This document shows, piece by piece, positions 42,580 to 51,351 of a stretch of DNA of 64,000 nt. Positions within the stretch are counted from its first letter, which is position 1; each line of letters opens with the position of its first letter. The translations under genes and the position numbers were made by a program. The stretch is taken from positions 4,454,882 to 4,518,881 of the forward strand of contig NZ_CP042828.1 of assembly GCF_008000995.1 (NCBI RefSeq), in the 5' to 3' direction. The DNA is from Ruania zhangjianzhongii. GTDB taxonomy: Bacteria; Actinomycetota; Actinomycetes; Actinomycetales; Beutenbergiaceae. The notes under the pieces were generated by a model that saw nothing but the letters and a program-made list of their open reading frames with translations, was not told the DNA's origin and ran no database searches.

Positions 42580-44742
42580 CTAGTCCTGCGCGGCCCGCAG
42601 CTGCCCAGCGGCCTCGGTGAAGAAGTCCGCATAGGTCTCCAGCAGCCGGCGGGAGATGGTGACCACGTCACCGTCGCTCGCACTCGCACTCGCACTCGCA
42701 GGAGGTCCGTCAGCGAGGAAGGCACGCTCCAGGGACTGCAGCTGCTCTTCCAGCCGGGGCTCCTCGGCCGGCGTGATCGGGTGCAGCTGCGCCCAGCAGC
42801 GCCACCGGTCGGCGTAGTACGCAACCAGTCCGCTCCACAGCCGGGCAGAGTAGTCGTCCAGGTACCCGTCGCCGACCTGGCCCCATACGGTCACCAGCCG
42901 CCGAGCGTTGTCGGCCAGCACGGCGCGGCCGTTCTCGTCATGCGCCCAGGCGACGGCGGCCTCCTCCCACTCGGCGTACCGGAACTCCGCGCGGGTGGCG
43001 AGCAGCGCCTCCAGGTCCTCGAAGACCGTGAAGAACTGTGCTTCGGATGCTCGGTCCCGGACCCCGCCGGCGTCATAGGCGGCGAGGAAGGCCAGCTCGG
43101 CACACCGCGGCACGATCGCCAGGGCCACCTCCACCAGGTCCCGCCCGAGCGGCCCGGCAGCACGCTCCGGTGCCGCCTCAGCGACCTCCACCAACCCCCG
43201 CCAGGCACGTACCAGCACCGCCGGGTCGTACCAGAGCAGCGCCGCGACCTCGGCGGCGAGGTGGCCGTCGTCGAACACCTCTCGCGGTGGGCGCTGGGTG
43301 AGCAGACCGGTGTAGGCCTCCGGAAAGATCAGATACTCGCCGCTGGCGAGTACCGTGCCGGCGAGGTCCTGCCAGGCGGTCGCGGCCTTCTCGTGCAGGT
43401 CGGTGCCGGTCAGCCGGTACCGGCGCCCTGCCCGGCTGGCCAACCAGGTGGGCAGCGCAGGCGCCTCCTGCCAGGCCAGGTCCAGCACCCGTTCGTAGTA
43501 CAGCGGTGTGGTGCGGGTCGCTTCCATCGCCAGGCCCAGCCCCGTCGGGGGGTGCGGGCCGATCAGCGCACGGTCGATAGCGGCGTCCAGTCCGGGCAGG
43601 TCGGCGATCGGGTCCGAGCGGCCCCCGAAGTTCAGCAGTGCGCACCAGGTCCAGTCGTGGCCGGCGAAGCCGTCGAACCGGGGCCACTGCGGGTCGGTCT
43701 CCGCCCACAGGTCCAGCAGCGTCACCCGGCCTGGGATGTCGTCCAGGAAGGTCTGTACCCGCTCCGGGGTCCAGAACTGGCTGTCGTAGGAGAACGGCCA
43801 GGTCTGCAGGTACCACTCGGCGCGGGAGTCGGCATCGGTCAGCCCGGCGTGCAGGACCGCGGCCACCCGCCCGGGGTAGCCCGGGTCATCCTCGACCGGG
43901 ATCATCTCGATGAACGGGTCCGCCGCGTAGCGATGATCGGTGCCCCAGAGCTGTTGCTGAGCGCGCACCACCGCGCTGGTCAGCCGCCGGAACAACGGAT
44001 CGTCCGGTTCGAGGATCCAGGTGCGATGACCCTGCCAGGACCGTTCCCGAGCGGTCGGAGCAAGCTGGCGGGGCACGTGCCCGGTGAACGCGGGCAGCAC
44101 CGGGCGCATCCCCAGCTCGCGCTGTCGGCGCAGGATCAGGCCGGCGAGGTCGCGGTGGGACTCGATCCATCCCGACGGCGGAGGGCCGGCGTGCCCGTCC
44201 AGGCATCCCATGGCCAGCCACGGGAAGTAGGCCGGGCCGGAGAGGAACTCGGCCGCCTCCTCCGGGCTCAGTCCCTCGTCGGTGAGCACCTGATGCAGCA
44301 CGGCCTCGTGGCCCACCAGCATCAGCGGGGTGGTGATCCCGCGCAGCGCCATCCAGTCGATCTCCTGCTCCCACTGCGTCCAGTCCCACCAGGGGGTGGT
44401 GTAGCCGAAGGTGCAGAAGTTCAGGTAGTAGGTCTCCTCCACCCGGGCGGTGCCGCTGCTGACCGGGGCATCCGGAAGGTGATCAGGGGCGGGCGGTCGT
44501 GGGTCGTCCCAACTGACCTCGACGGCGCAGTGGCTGCGCAGGTACTCGTGCAGGCCGACGGCGGCGCTGCCGGCATCGGTGCCACGCACGGTCAGCCGCC
44601 CGGCGCTGGCCTCAGTGGCGAACTGCCGGCCCGGGCGGTCCAGCCCGGCGAAGCGGACCTGATCGGCCAGGTCGCCGAGCACCCGGCGGGCCAACGCCTC
44701 CAGCGCGGGCACCCAAGCGGGCGGGTCGAGGTGTGCGCTCAT
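42580..44742 (-). CDS. GH89 alpha-N-acetylglucosaminidase (NAGLU type)
   Basis: 720 residues, no signal peptide. Aligns by eye with human NAGLU: EIDWMALRGITTPLMLVGHEA, YFPWLAMGCLDGHAGPPPS, PVLPAFTGHVPRQLAP and the catalytic-acid segment ADPFIEMIPVE (Glu of F-x-E-M). It removes terminal alpha-linked GlcNAc, as in heparan-type or mucin glycans. The ATG overlaps the permease stop (ATGA), so it is the last gene of the transporter operon; the sugar is imported as an oligosaccharide and cleaved inside (inference). A short ASASASAS run near residue 685 comes from a 6-bp microsatellite. Confidence 0.9.
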   Translation of the reverse strand: MSAHLDPPAWVPALEALARRVLGDLADQVRFAGLDRPGRQFATEASAGRLTVRGTDAGSAAVGLHEYLRSHCAVEVSWDDPRPPAPDHLPDAPVSSGTARVEETYYLNFCTFGYTTPWWDWTQWEQEIDWMALRGITTPLMLVGHEAVLHQVLTDEGLSPEEAAEFLSGPAYFPWLAMGCLDGHAGPPPSGWIESHRDLAGLILRRQRELGMRPVLPAFTGHVPRQLAPTARERSWQGHRTWILEPDDPLFRRLTSAVVRAQQQLWGTDHRYAADPFIEMIPVEDDPGYPGRVAAVLHAGLTDADSRAEWYLQTWPFSYDSQFWTPERVQTFLDDIPGRVTLLDLWAETDPQWPRFDGFAGHDWTWCALLNFGGRSDPIADLPGLDAAIDRALIGPHPPTGLGLAMEATRTTPLYYERVLDLAWQEAPALPTWLASRAGRRYRLTGTDLHEKAATAWQDLAGTVLASGEYLIFPEAYTGLLTQRPPREVFDDGHLAAEVAALLWYDPAVLVRAWRGLVEVAEAAPERAAGPLGRDLVEVALAIVPRCAELAFLAAYDAGGVRDRASEAQFFTVFEDLEALLATRAEFRYAEWEEAAVAWAHDENGRAVLADNARRLVTVWGQVGDGYLDDYSARLWSGLVAYYADRWRCWAQLHPITPAEEPRLEEQLQSLERAFLADGPPASASASASDGDVVTISRRLLETYADFFTEAAGQLRAAQD

Positions 44743-45563
44743 TCCTTGATCGCTCCCTGGCTGATACCGGCGATGAAGTTGCGCTGGAAGATCAGGTACA
44801 TGATCACGATCGGCGCCACGGTGATGATCGTGGCGGCCGCGAGCAGCGGGATGTTGGTGGTGTACTGCCCCACGAACAGGCCCAGCCCGGCCGGGGCGGT
44901 GCGCATCGCCGGGTCCTGCATCAGCACGATCACCAGCAGGAACTGGTTCCAGGTCCACATGAACACCAGCACGGCCAGCGTGGTCAGTGCCGGGCCGGAG
45001 AGCGGCAGCAGCACGCGGCGCAGCAGAGTGAGGTCGCCTGCGCCGTCGATCCGGCCGGCCTCCACCAGGGAGGGCGGCATCGAGGCGAAGTGGGACTGCA
45101 TCCAGTACACGCCGAACGGCAGCAGCAGCGCCACCACGCCGCCGATCACACCGAGATAGTTGTTCGTCAGCCCGACGTTGCGCAGGTTGAAGTACAGCGC
45201 GATCACGATCAGCTCGACCGGGAGGGTGAGCCCGAGCACGAAGAACACGGACAGCTGCTTGCCGATCCAAGGGTGCAGGACCGCGAGAGAGAACCCGGCC
45301 AGGATCGCGCAGATCGCGTTGATCGGCACCGCGGCCAACGCGACGATGAAGCTCGATCGCATCAGGTTGGTGTAGCCGCCTTCTTGCCAGGCGAGTGCAA
45401 AGTTCTCCCAGTGGAAGGTCTCCGGCAGGGCGAGTCCGGCCACAGTGGAGCCGGACTCGTGCAGGGCGGCCAGCACCAGGGAGACGAACGGCAGCAGGAT
45501 CAGCAGGGCCAGCAGGATCAGGATCGCGTAGCGCAGGACGAGCCCGCTCGTGGAGGATCTCAT
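44739..45563 (-). CDS. Carbohydrate ABC transporter permease, MalG type
   Basis: 274 residues, six helices. EAA motif VEAGRIDGAGDLTLLRRVLLP near residue 165 and the typical C-terminus (GISQGAIKE). Forms the channel with the MalF-type permease upstream. Overlaps it by one base and the GH89 gene by four, so expression is tightly linked. Confidence 0.93.
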   Translation of the reverse strand: MRSSTSGLVLRYAILILLALLILLPFVSLVLAALHESGSTVAGLALPETFHWENFALAWQEGGYTNLMRSSFIVALAAVPINAICAILAGFSLAVLHPWIGKQLSVFFVLGLTLPVELIVIALYFNLRNVGLTNNYLGVIGGVVALLLPFGVYWMQSHFASMPPSLVEAGRIDGAGDLTLLRRVLLPLSGPALTTLAVLVFMWTWNQFLLVIVLMQDPAMRTAPAGLGLFVGQYTTNIPLLAAATIITVAPIVIMYLIFQRNFIAGISQGAIKE

Positions 45564-46507
45564 CAGCGGGCCTCCCGGGTGATGCGGCGGATCAGCATGA
45601 CGAAGATGATCACCAGCACGGTCAGGGCGATGGCCAGAGCACTGGCGGTACCGACCTCACCGCGGGTGAAGGCGAGCCGGTAGACCAGCAGTGCGGGCAC
45701 GTTGGTCTGGTTGGCGGGGCCGCCGTTCGTGGTGACGAACACCAGGTCGAAGCTGGCCAGCGCCGCGATCGTGGTGATCACGCTGGCGATCGTGATCTCC
45801 GGGCGAACTCCGGGCAGGGTGACGCTCAGGTGCTGGCGCAGCGGGCCGGCGCCGTCGATCTTCGCGGCCTCGTACAGGGCGGGGTCGATCTTCTGCGCAC
45901 CGGAGAGAAACAGCATCATGCACAGTCCGCTCATGCACCAGGTGCCGATGAAGCCAAGGGCGTACAGCGCCAGGTCGTAGTCGCCGAGCCAGGCTCGGGT
46001 GATGGAGTCCAGGCCGATCGCGGAGAAGAACTGGTTGATGATGCCGGTATCGGCGTACAGCCACCGCCAGGTGATACCTACGGCCACCAGCGGCAGCACC
46101 TGCGGCAGGAAGAACACGGTGCGGAAGAACGTCATCCCGCGGCGCACCTTGCCGATCAGCAGTGCGGTCATCACCAGACCCACGATCACCGGGATCACGG
46201 TGAAGAACACGATCAGGAGCAGAGCGTTCAGCACCGAGCGGTAGAGCTCGGGGTTCTGGAAGATCTGCGCGTAGTTGTCCAGCCCCGCCGGGGTGGGCGC
46301 CTGCACCCCGTCCCAGGTCAGGAAGGAGAGCTGGATGGTGTTCACCGCCGGGTAGATGACGAACCCGATGTAGATCAGCAGCGCTGGCAGCAGGTAGACC
46401 AGAGCCTTGGTCCGCCGTCGCCTGGTGACGCTGCTGGAGCGCCGGCTGGTGGTGCGGCCGCGAGAGTTCTGCGGCCGCACCACCTCGGCAGTGGCAGGGT
46501 CAGCCAT
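45563..46507 (-). CDS. Carbohydrate ABC transporter permease, MalF type
   Basis: 314 residues. A basic N-terminus (RRSSSVTRRRRTK) then six helices; LLPALLIYIGFVIYPAVNTI begins the first and EAAKIDGAGPLRQHLSV is the EAA loop. It overlaps the binding-protein gene by 8 bases. No ATPase gene is present in the operon; a shared MsiK-like ATPase is presumed, as in streptomycetes. Confidence 0.93.
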   Translation of the reverse strand: MADPATAEVVRPQNSRGRTTSRRSSSVTRRRRTKALVYLLPALLIYIGFVIYPAVNTIQLSFLTWDGVQAPTPAGLDNYAQIFQNPELYRSVLNALLLIVFFTVIPVIVGLVMTALLIGKVRRGMTFFRTVFFLPQVLPLVAVGITWRWLYADTGIINQFFSAIGLDSITRAWLGDYDLALYALGFIGTWCMSGLCMMLFLSGAQKIDPALYEAAKIDGAGPLRQHLSVTLPGVRPEITIASVITTIAALASFDLVFVTTNGGPANQTNVPALLVYRLAFTRGEVGTASALAIALTVLVIIFVMLIRRITREAR

Positions 46508-47822
46508 GGTAGGAGGTCCAGGTGTCCTGCATCGAGGTGAGGAACGCGTCCGGCTCCATCTGGTCGGAGATGATGCCCTGGATGCCGGCGGTGAGCTGGT
46601 CGATCATCCCTGGGGCCGCGAAGTCCGGGAACGGCACGATGTTGTCGTTCTCCGCGACCGGCGCGAATGCCTCGGCAACCTCGCCGAGGGTGCCTTCTGC
46701 AGCGGCACCGGCGTCGGTGTCCACCGGCATGAACCCGGTATCGATCGCGATCTGGCCGGCTTCCGGGCTGCTCATGTAGTTCAAGAACGCGGCAGCCACA
46801 TCCGGGTGCTCGGAGCGGGAGGAGATCGAGTAGGACACCGAGGAGCCGGACGCGACGGGCGGTTCGTCCGCGTTGTCCCGGGGCAGCACGAAGAACCCGC
46901 CGGCATCACCGAGCTCGTCCTCGATCGTGGACGCGTACCAGTTGCCGGTCACGAAGAACGCAGCGTCACCGGCGGTGAAGGCGGCCAGGGCGTCGGAGTC
47001 GGCGGTGGCGTTCGCACTCGGCGAGATGTAGCCCTCATCCACCCAGTCCGCCATCGTCTGCGCGGCCTGCGCGGCGGCGTCGGTCTCGATCGTGGAGTCC
47101 GGCGCGCCGTAGACCCAGTCCAGGTACTGCTGGGTGTCACCGGTGCTGTTCAGCAGGACGTTCCACAGCTGGAAGCCGCCCACTTCGAGCCCGCCGACGC
47201 TCAGCGGCTGGTCGCCGTTGTCGTCCACCGCCGCCAGCGCCTCCTCGAACTCTGCGACGCTCTGCGGGGGTGAGTCGATGCCCGCGTCAGCGAGCATGTC
47301 CTTGTTGTAGAAGACGCCGAGCACCGAGAGCGCACCGGGTGCCGCGTACAGCGAGCCGGTGGCGAACTGCATCGCCTCGTCGTCGGACATCAGCTGGTCC
47401 AGGCTGGCCTGCGGGAACGCCTCCCCCCAGCCGTAGGCGTCGTAGTAGGCGGTCAGGTCGAGCACCTCACCGGCCGGTATCAGCGAGCGCATCGCCCCGG
47501 GGTTGTACTGCGCGATATCGGGTGCGTCATCGGAGGACATCGACCGGGTGATCGAGGTGATGTAGTTGCCGAAGTCGGTCTGCTGCGGCTCGATGGTGAC
47601 GTTCGGGTACTGCTCTTCGAAACCGTCCACCAACGCTTGGGTGGGCGGATCGTCCACGTAGGCGAGGACGAGGGTGACTTCCTCGTCGGTGATCTCGGTG
47701 GAGACCTCCTGCGGTTCGGACTCACTTTCGTTCTCGCCGCTGCCGGCCGTGGCACATCCGGCGAGCAGCAGCGCGCTGCCGGCGATCATCCCGATCGCCG
47801 TTCTACGGGTTCGCGGATTCAT
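46500..47822 (-). CDS. Carbohydrate ABC transporter solute-binding lipoprotein
   Basis: 440 residues. Lipoprotein signal with lipobox LLAGC (Cys23). Family 1 binding-protein features: VTLVLAYVDDPPTQALVDGF, FVTGNWYASTIEDEL and SSPEAGQIAIDTGFMPV. It delivers an oligosaccharide to the two permeases; given the GH89 neighbour, a GlcNAc-containing ligand is likely. AAGGAG upstream of the ATG. It starts 14 bases after the ROK gene ends, so the regulator is co-transcribed with its transporter. Confidence 0.93.
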   Translation of the reverse strand: MNPRTRRTAIGMIAGSALLLAGCATAGSGENESESEPQEVSTEITDEEVTLVLAYVDDPPTQALVDGFEEQYPNVTIEPQQTDFGNYITSITRSMSSDDAPDIAQYNPGAMRSLIPAGEVLDLTAYYDAYGWGEAFPQASLDQLMSDDEAMQFATGSLYAAPGALSVLGVFYNKDMLADAGIDSPPQSVAEFEEALAAVDDNGDQPLSVGGLEVGGFQLWNVLLNSTGDTQQYLDWVYGAPDSTIETDAAAQAAQTMADWVDEGYISPSANATADSDALAAFTAGDAAFFVTGNWYASTIEDELGDAGGFFVLPRDNADEPPVASGSSVSYSISSRSEHPDVAAAFLNYMSSPEAGQIAIDTGFMPVDTDAGAAAEGTLGEVAEAFAPVAENDNIVPFPDFAAPGMIDQLTAGIQGIISDQMEPDAFLTSMQDTWTSYHG

Positions 47823-47836
47823 GTCGGTCCTTCTCC

Positions 47837-49111
47837 TTAGTCAGCCAGTACGGGGGACGCCGGCACTCCGGCGCTGAAAGCTGAGGGTCTCCTCTCGGTG
47901 TGTACGTAGCCGCCGGCCTCCACCTGGTCCAGGCTGTGCCGGAGGGCTCCGTGCACGACGGCGTCGCGGCCGAGGGTGGACAGCCGCAGCGTCGGTGGGG
48001 TGAGCGGCTGCTCGGTGAGGGACTGGTGCAGCGCCGCCAGCAGGGGGCGCCCGGCTCGGGCCAGTGGTCCGCTGAGGATCACCAGCTCCGGGTCGAGGAT
48101 GGTACGCAGCGCCACCAGGCCGTGGGCGAACCTGCCGGCCAGCCGGGCGATGGCCGCCAGCAGTGGCCGGTCCTGTTGGAGGATCCCGTCCAGCACGGTA
48201 TCGAAGGCGGCCTCGCCGGCCTCGCGGACCGCGCGGGCACGGTCACCTTCCCCGGCGGTCTCGAGCTCGTCGGCGGCCAGGTGGATCAGCGCTCGCACCC
48301 CCACCCAGGACTCGAACCGGCCAAGGCCCGGCACCGGGTCGACGTCGCCGGCGAGAATGTCCAAGAACCCCAGGTCCCCGGCATCGTTGGACGCGCCGCG
48401 GTAGAGCACGCCGTCGATCACGATCCCGGCGCCGACCCGTTCGCCCCAGTGCACCACGACGAGGTGCCGGGCTCCGACTCCGATGCCCTTCCAGAGCTCA
48501 CCTCGGGTGGCCAGCTTGAGGTCGTTGTCCAGATACACCGGGCAGGACAGGTAGCTGCCGAGCGCCGCGACCAGGACGTCCCCGGTGAGCACCGGCATGG
48601 ACGGGACCACGCTGATCACGCCGGTCTCGGTGTCGATGATGCCGGGGGCTCCCACCGTGGCGGACCACACGTCGGCCACCGAGATTCCGGCGCCGTCGAG
48701 CAGGGCCCGGGTCTCACCGACCAGCAGGTCGAGCACATGCTGGTCCTGGGGCGTTGCCTCGAGCGGAGCGCGGGAGGTCGCCACCACGCTGCCGCGCAGA
48801 TCGGCGACAGCGAGATGGATGACCTGGGGATCGATCAGGGCGCCGACGACGTAGCCGGCCTCGGCGCGGAACCGCACCTGCTGAGCTGGTCGTCCGGAGG
48901 CTCGTTCGGTGCGGTCCGGCGGGAGCACCTCGGCCAGTCCATCGTTCTGCAGCTCGTCGAGAACGCGAGCCACCGCCTGCCGGGAGAGGCCGGTGGACTC
49001 GGCGAGCCCACCCACGCTCACCGGGTCGAGCTCGCGCAGGCTGGTCAGTACCGCCGCGGTGTTCACCTCGCGCATGAAGCGGAGATTGACGGCGACCGGG
49101 AGGTCCGGCAC
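47837..49111 (-). CDS. ROK family transcriptional regulator
   Basis: 424 residues from GTG 49111 (AGGAGG 7 nt upstream). Winged helix at 15-75 (LAESTGLSRQAVARVLDELQ) and a ROK kinase-like domain (VGAPGIIDTETGVIS, VYLDNDLKLATRGELW, RVGAGIVIDGVLYRG). The usual ROK zinc motif (CxCGxxGCxE) is missing: the corresponding part reads GDLGFLDILAGDVDPVPG. That is uncommon but seen in some actinobacterial members. Probably senses GlcNAc or a derivative and controls the operon it leads. Confidence 0.88.
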   Translation of the reverse strand: MPDLPVAVNLRFMREVNTAAVLTSLRELDPVSVGGLAESTGLSRQAVARVLDELQNDGLAEVLPPDRTERASGRPAQQVRFRAEAGYVVGALIDPQVIHLAVADLRGSVVATSRAPLEATPQDQHVLDLLVGETRALLDGAGISVADVWSATVGAPGIIDTETGVISVVPSMPVLTGDVLVAALGSYLSCPVYLDNDLKLATRGELWKGIGVGARHLVVVHWGERVGAGIVIDGVLYRGASNDAGDLGFLDILAGDVDPVPGLGRFESWVGVRALIHLAADELETAGEGDRARAVREAGEAAFDTVLDGILQQDRPLLAAIARLAGRFAHGLVALRTILDPELVILSGPLARAGRPLLAALHQSLTEQPLTPPTLRLSTLGRDAVVHGALRHSLDQVEAGGYVHTERRPSAFSAGVPASPVLAD

Positions 49112-49159
49112 GTCCTCACCTCCTCTTCGCTAGGCATCGATGACCAGTGGCTCGGCAGG

Positions 49160-49179
49160 TTAGTTACCTCTCATACTAA
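49160..49179. promoter_or_regulatory. Possible ROK operator
   Basis: TTAGT (49160-49164) and its complement ACTAA (49175-49179) around an AT-rich centre, about 50 bases upstream of the ROK gene. AT-rich interrupted palindromes of this kind are typical for NagC/XylR-type ROK repressors. The arms are short, so only suggestive. Confidence 0.4.
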
Positions 49180-49228
49180 AGTCAATCGCCAGGCGCGCCA
49201 CCCGGGTGCTCTGCGGCTCGCGCTGCCG

Positions 49229-50635
49229 CTACCGGTCGCCGGTCTGCTCGGCTTCGGCGCGGGCCTGGGCCGACTCGATCGCCGCGGTGGTCAGCCGGGG
49301 CAGGGCCAGGGCGAGCAGCACCAGGTAGGCGGCGCCGGCGAGCAGGAAAGGTAGCCGCAGCGCCCATTCCCGGCCGAGGAACGGTTCACCCGCCGAGACC
49401 AGCACACCACCGAGCAGGGTGCCCAGGGAGATCGTGCCCCAGCCGAAGAACCGGTAGACCGAGTTCACCCGGCCGAGCAGCTGGTCCGGGATGATCCGCT
49501 GCCGCAGGGACACGGTGACCACGTTCCAGAGAACGATCGCCACCCCGCTGAGCACACCGGCCAACCAGACCACCACAGCGCTCGAGGTCAGGCCGATCAC
49601 GGTGAACGTGAGCGCCTCGACGCCGATCGCGGCGAACAGGCTGGTCCCTGGACTGAGCCAGTGGGCGATGCGCTCGGCCACCAGGGAGCCGATCACCGCA
49701 CCTACCGCCACGCCGGTGATGACCGCACCGTACTGCCAGCCCTCGAACAGGCCGAGCACCTCCTGGGCGAACAGCACCATCAGGATGAACGCGATCGCGG
49801 AGAGCATGTTCATCCCACCGAGCACGAGGGCCAGCGTCCGGAGCAAGCGGTGCCGCCAGAGCCAGCGCAACCCCTCCCCCATCTCGGCGCGCCAGCGAAT
49901 CCTGCCGGACGCCGTCTGCCCTTTCGGCCGGAACGACCCGCGCAGCGAGACCACCAGCAGCACACCGGCCGCGATCAGCCCCGCACTGGAGAAGAACGGC
50001 CAGACCAGTGCGATCGCGAGGAGCACACCGGCCAACGGCGGCCCGACGAAGTTGTTCATCGCGGTCTCGGCGCCCCAGAGCCGGCCGTTGGCTCGCTCCA
50101 GGTGGTCCTTGCTGACGATGGAGGCCATCAGGGTCTGGGCGGAGTTGTCCCGGACCACCTCGCAGCAGCCGAGCAGCAGGGCGAGCAGGCTGAGCAGCGT
50201 CAGCAGCAGTGCTGCGCTGGCGGGAGGCTCGGCTGTGCCGGCAGCGAGCGCTTCCGGGTCGGGCAGCACGTCCTGGTGGCCGAGCAGAACGGCGGCGAAG
50301 CCAGCAAGCAGCAGCACGCGGACCACGTCCATCGAGACGACCAGGACCCGGCGGTCGTATCGGTCGGTGATCACCCCGGCGGGCAGGGAGAACAGCAGCC
50401 AGGGCAGCCGCGAGGCCAAGCCCACCAGTGCGATCAGGGTGGGGTCGCGGGTGAGGGTGGAGGCCAGCCAGACCATCGCGACCGACATCAGCCCGTCGCC
50501 CAGGTTGGTCATCGTGGCGGAGGTGAACAGCTTCCAGTAGTTTCCACCCAGTGCCGCCGGACGTCTCCGGCCGGACTTCTCCGCCGACGGCGTGGCTACG
50601 GGTTCGGAGGACGCCTCACCCTCCCCGGTGGTCAC
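49229..50635 (-). CDS. MFS transporter
   Basis: 468 residues with about 12 helices; LPWLLFSLPAGVITDRYDRR contains motif A and LLGCCEVVRDNSAQTLMASI a typical segment of the MFS_3 (enterobactin-exporter-like) group. Likely an efflux pump; the substrate is unknown. Its first codon shares a base with the last codon of the ArsR-type regulator gene, which controls it in all likelihood. Confidence 0.88.
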   Translation of the reverse strand: MTTGEGEASSEPVATPSAEKSGRRRPAALGGNYWKLFTSATMTNLGDGLMSVAMVWLASTLTRDPTLIALVGLASRLPWLLFSLPAGVITDRYDRRVLVVSMDVVRVLLLAGFAAVLLGHQDVLPDPEALAAGTAEPPASAALLLTLLSLLALLLGCCEVVRDNSAQTLMASIVSKDHLERANGRLWGAETAMNNFVGPPLAGVLLAIALVWPFFSSAGLIAAGVLLVVSLRGSFRPKGQTASGRIRWRAEMGEGLRWLWRHRLLRTLALVLGGMNMLSAIAFILMVLFAQEVLGLFEGWQYGAVITGVAVGAVIGSLVAERIAHWLSPGTSLFAAIGVEALTFTVIGLTSSAVVVWLAGVLSGVAIVLWNVVTVSLRQRIIPDQLLGRVNSVYRFFGWGTISLGTLLGGVLVSAGEPFLGREWALRLPFLLAGAAYLVLLALALPRLTTAAIESAQARAEAEQTGDR

Positions 50636-51255
50636 TATCCGTCCTCGCCGGCCGGGGGCAGCGCCGCGTGCTCGCTGCGGAAAACGCCGTAGACCATCGC
50701 GTAGGTGACGTCACCGGAGCGGGGCTGGTCAGCGAACTCGACCAGCAGGTCGGCGAGCCGGTCCCGGAACTCCCCCACCCGTTCGACCGGGAGGCGCACG
50801 TCGCGCCGGTTCACGTCCAGGATCCCGCCGGCCTCGCGACCGGCCGCTGACGCCGCCTCTTCCAGGTGACCCACTTCGACGGCGGCGCGTTCCAGGATGC
50901 GCTGGGCGTCGCCGACGGCGGCACCGGTGCGGTGGTACCAGAAGATCCGGGCGGTCCGGCCCCAGTACTTGGCCACCAGGGCGCGGACCTGTTGCGTGCG
51001 GACCACGTGCACCAGGCCCGCATCGGCGAGCACCTGCACATGGTGCCCGATCGTGCCCTTGGGTTTACCGAGGGCGGCGGCAAGCTCGGTGATGGTGGCT
51101 GCCCGCTCGCTGAGCAGCGTGATGATCGACTGCCGTGTCTCCTCGAACAGCGCCCGGTACTGGGCGGGGTCCTCCAAGGTGAGTCCGTCGGCGAGCGAGT
51201 AGTCCGGGGCATGTGCCGGCGGCGAGCGGTCGGGATCTCCCGTTTGGTCTGCCAT
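50635..51255 (-). CDS. ArsR-type winged-helix regulator
   Basis: 206 residues. HTH region: ETRQSIITLLSERAATITEL then AAALGKPKGTIGHHVQVLADAGLVHVV, as in ArsR-like and PadR-like repressors; the C-terminal half is a sensor or dimer region. There are no metal-binding Cys pairs in the DNA-recognition helix, so the effector is probably organic. It overlaps the MFS gene by one base. An operator-like palindrome begins 5 bases upstream of the ATG. Confidence 0.85.
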   Translation of the reverse strand: MADQTGDPDRSPPAHAPDYSLADGLTLEDPAQYRALFEETRQSIITLLSERAATITELAAALGKPKGTIGHHVQVLADAGLVHVVRTQQVRALVAKYWGRTARIFWYHRTGAAVGDAQRILERAAVEVGHLEEAASAAGREAGGILDVNRRDVRLPVERVGEFRDRLADLLVEFADQPRSGDVTYAMVYGVFRSEHAALPPAGEDG

Positions 51256-51291
51256 TCCCGTATGGTCGGCTCATCCCGACCGTACTGTCAA
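51256..51291 (-). promoter_or_regulatory. Leaderless promoter and operator of the ArsR-type gene
   Basis: On the minus strand TTGACA (51291-51286), 18-base spacer, GACCAT (51267-51262), then 6 bases to the ATG. The inverted repeat GTATGGTCGG / CCGACCGTAC (51260-51269 and 51276-51285, one mismatch) covers spacer and -10, a perfect place for autorepression. Confidence 0.62.
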
Positions 51292-51351
51292 GTGCACGAC
51301 CGGATGATTCCGGGCAGGGCAAGATCAGCACGCCACACTCGGACGCGGCGC

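Noticed and set aside
42576-42583. TGGTCTAG at the end of the GH89 gene, resembling the left half of a DasR site
   Set aside because: The right half (TCCTGC) does not match the DasR palindrome, and the sequence coincides with the gene's stop codon rather than a promoter.
42667-42705. CGCACT microsatellite encoding ASASASAS in GH89
   Set aside because: Short linker slippage within a coding region, no sign of phase variation because the unit is a multiple of three.
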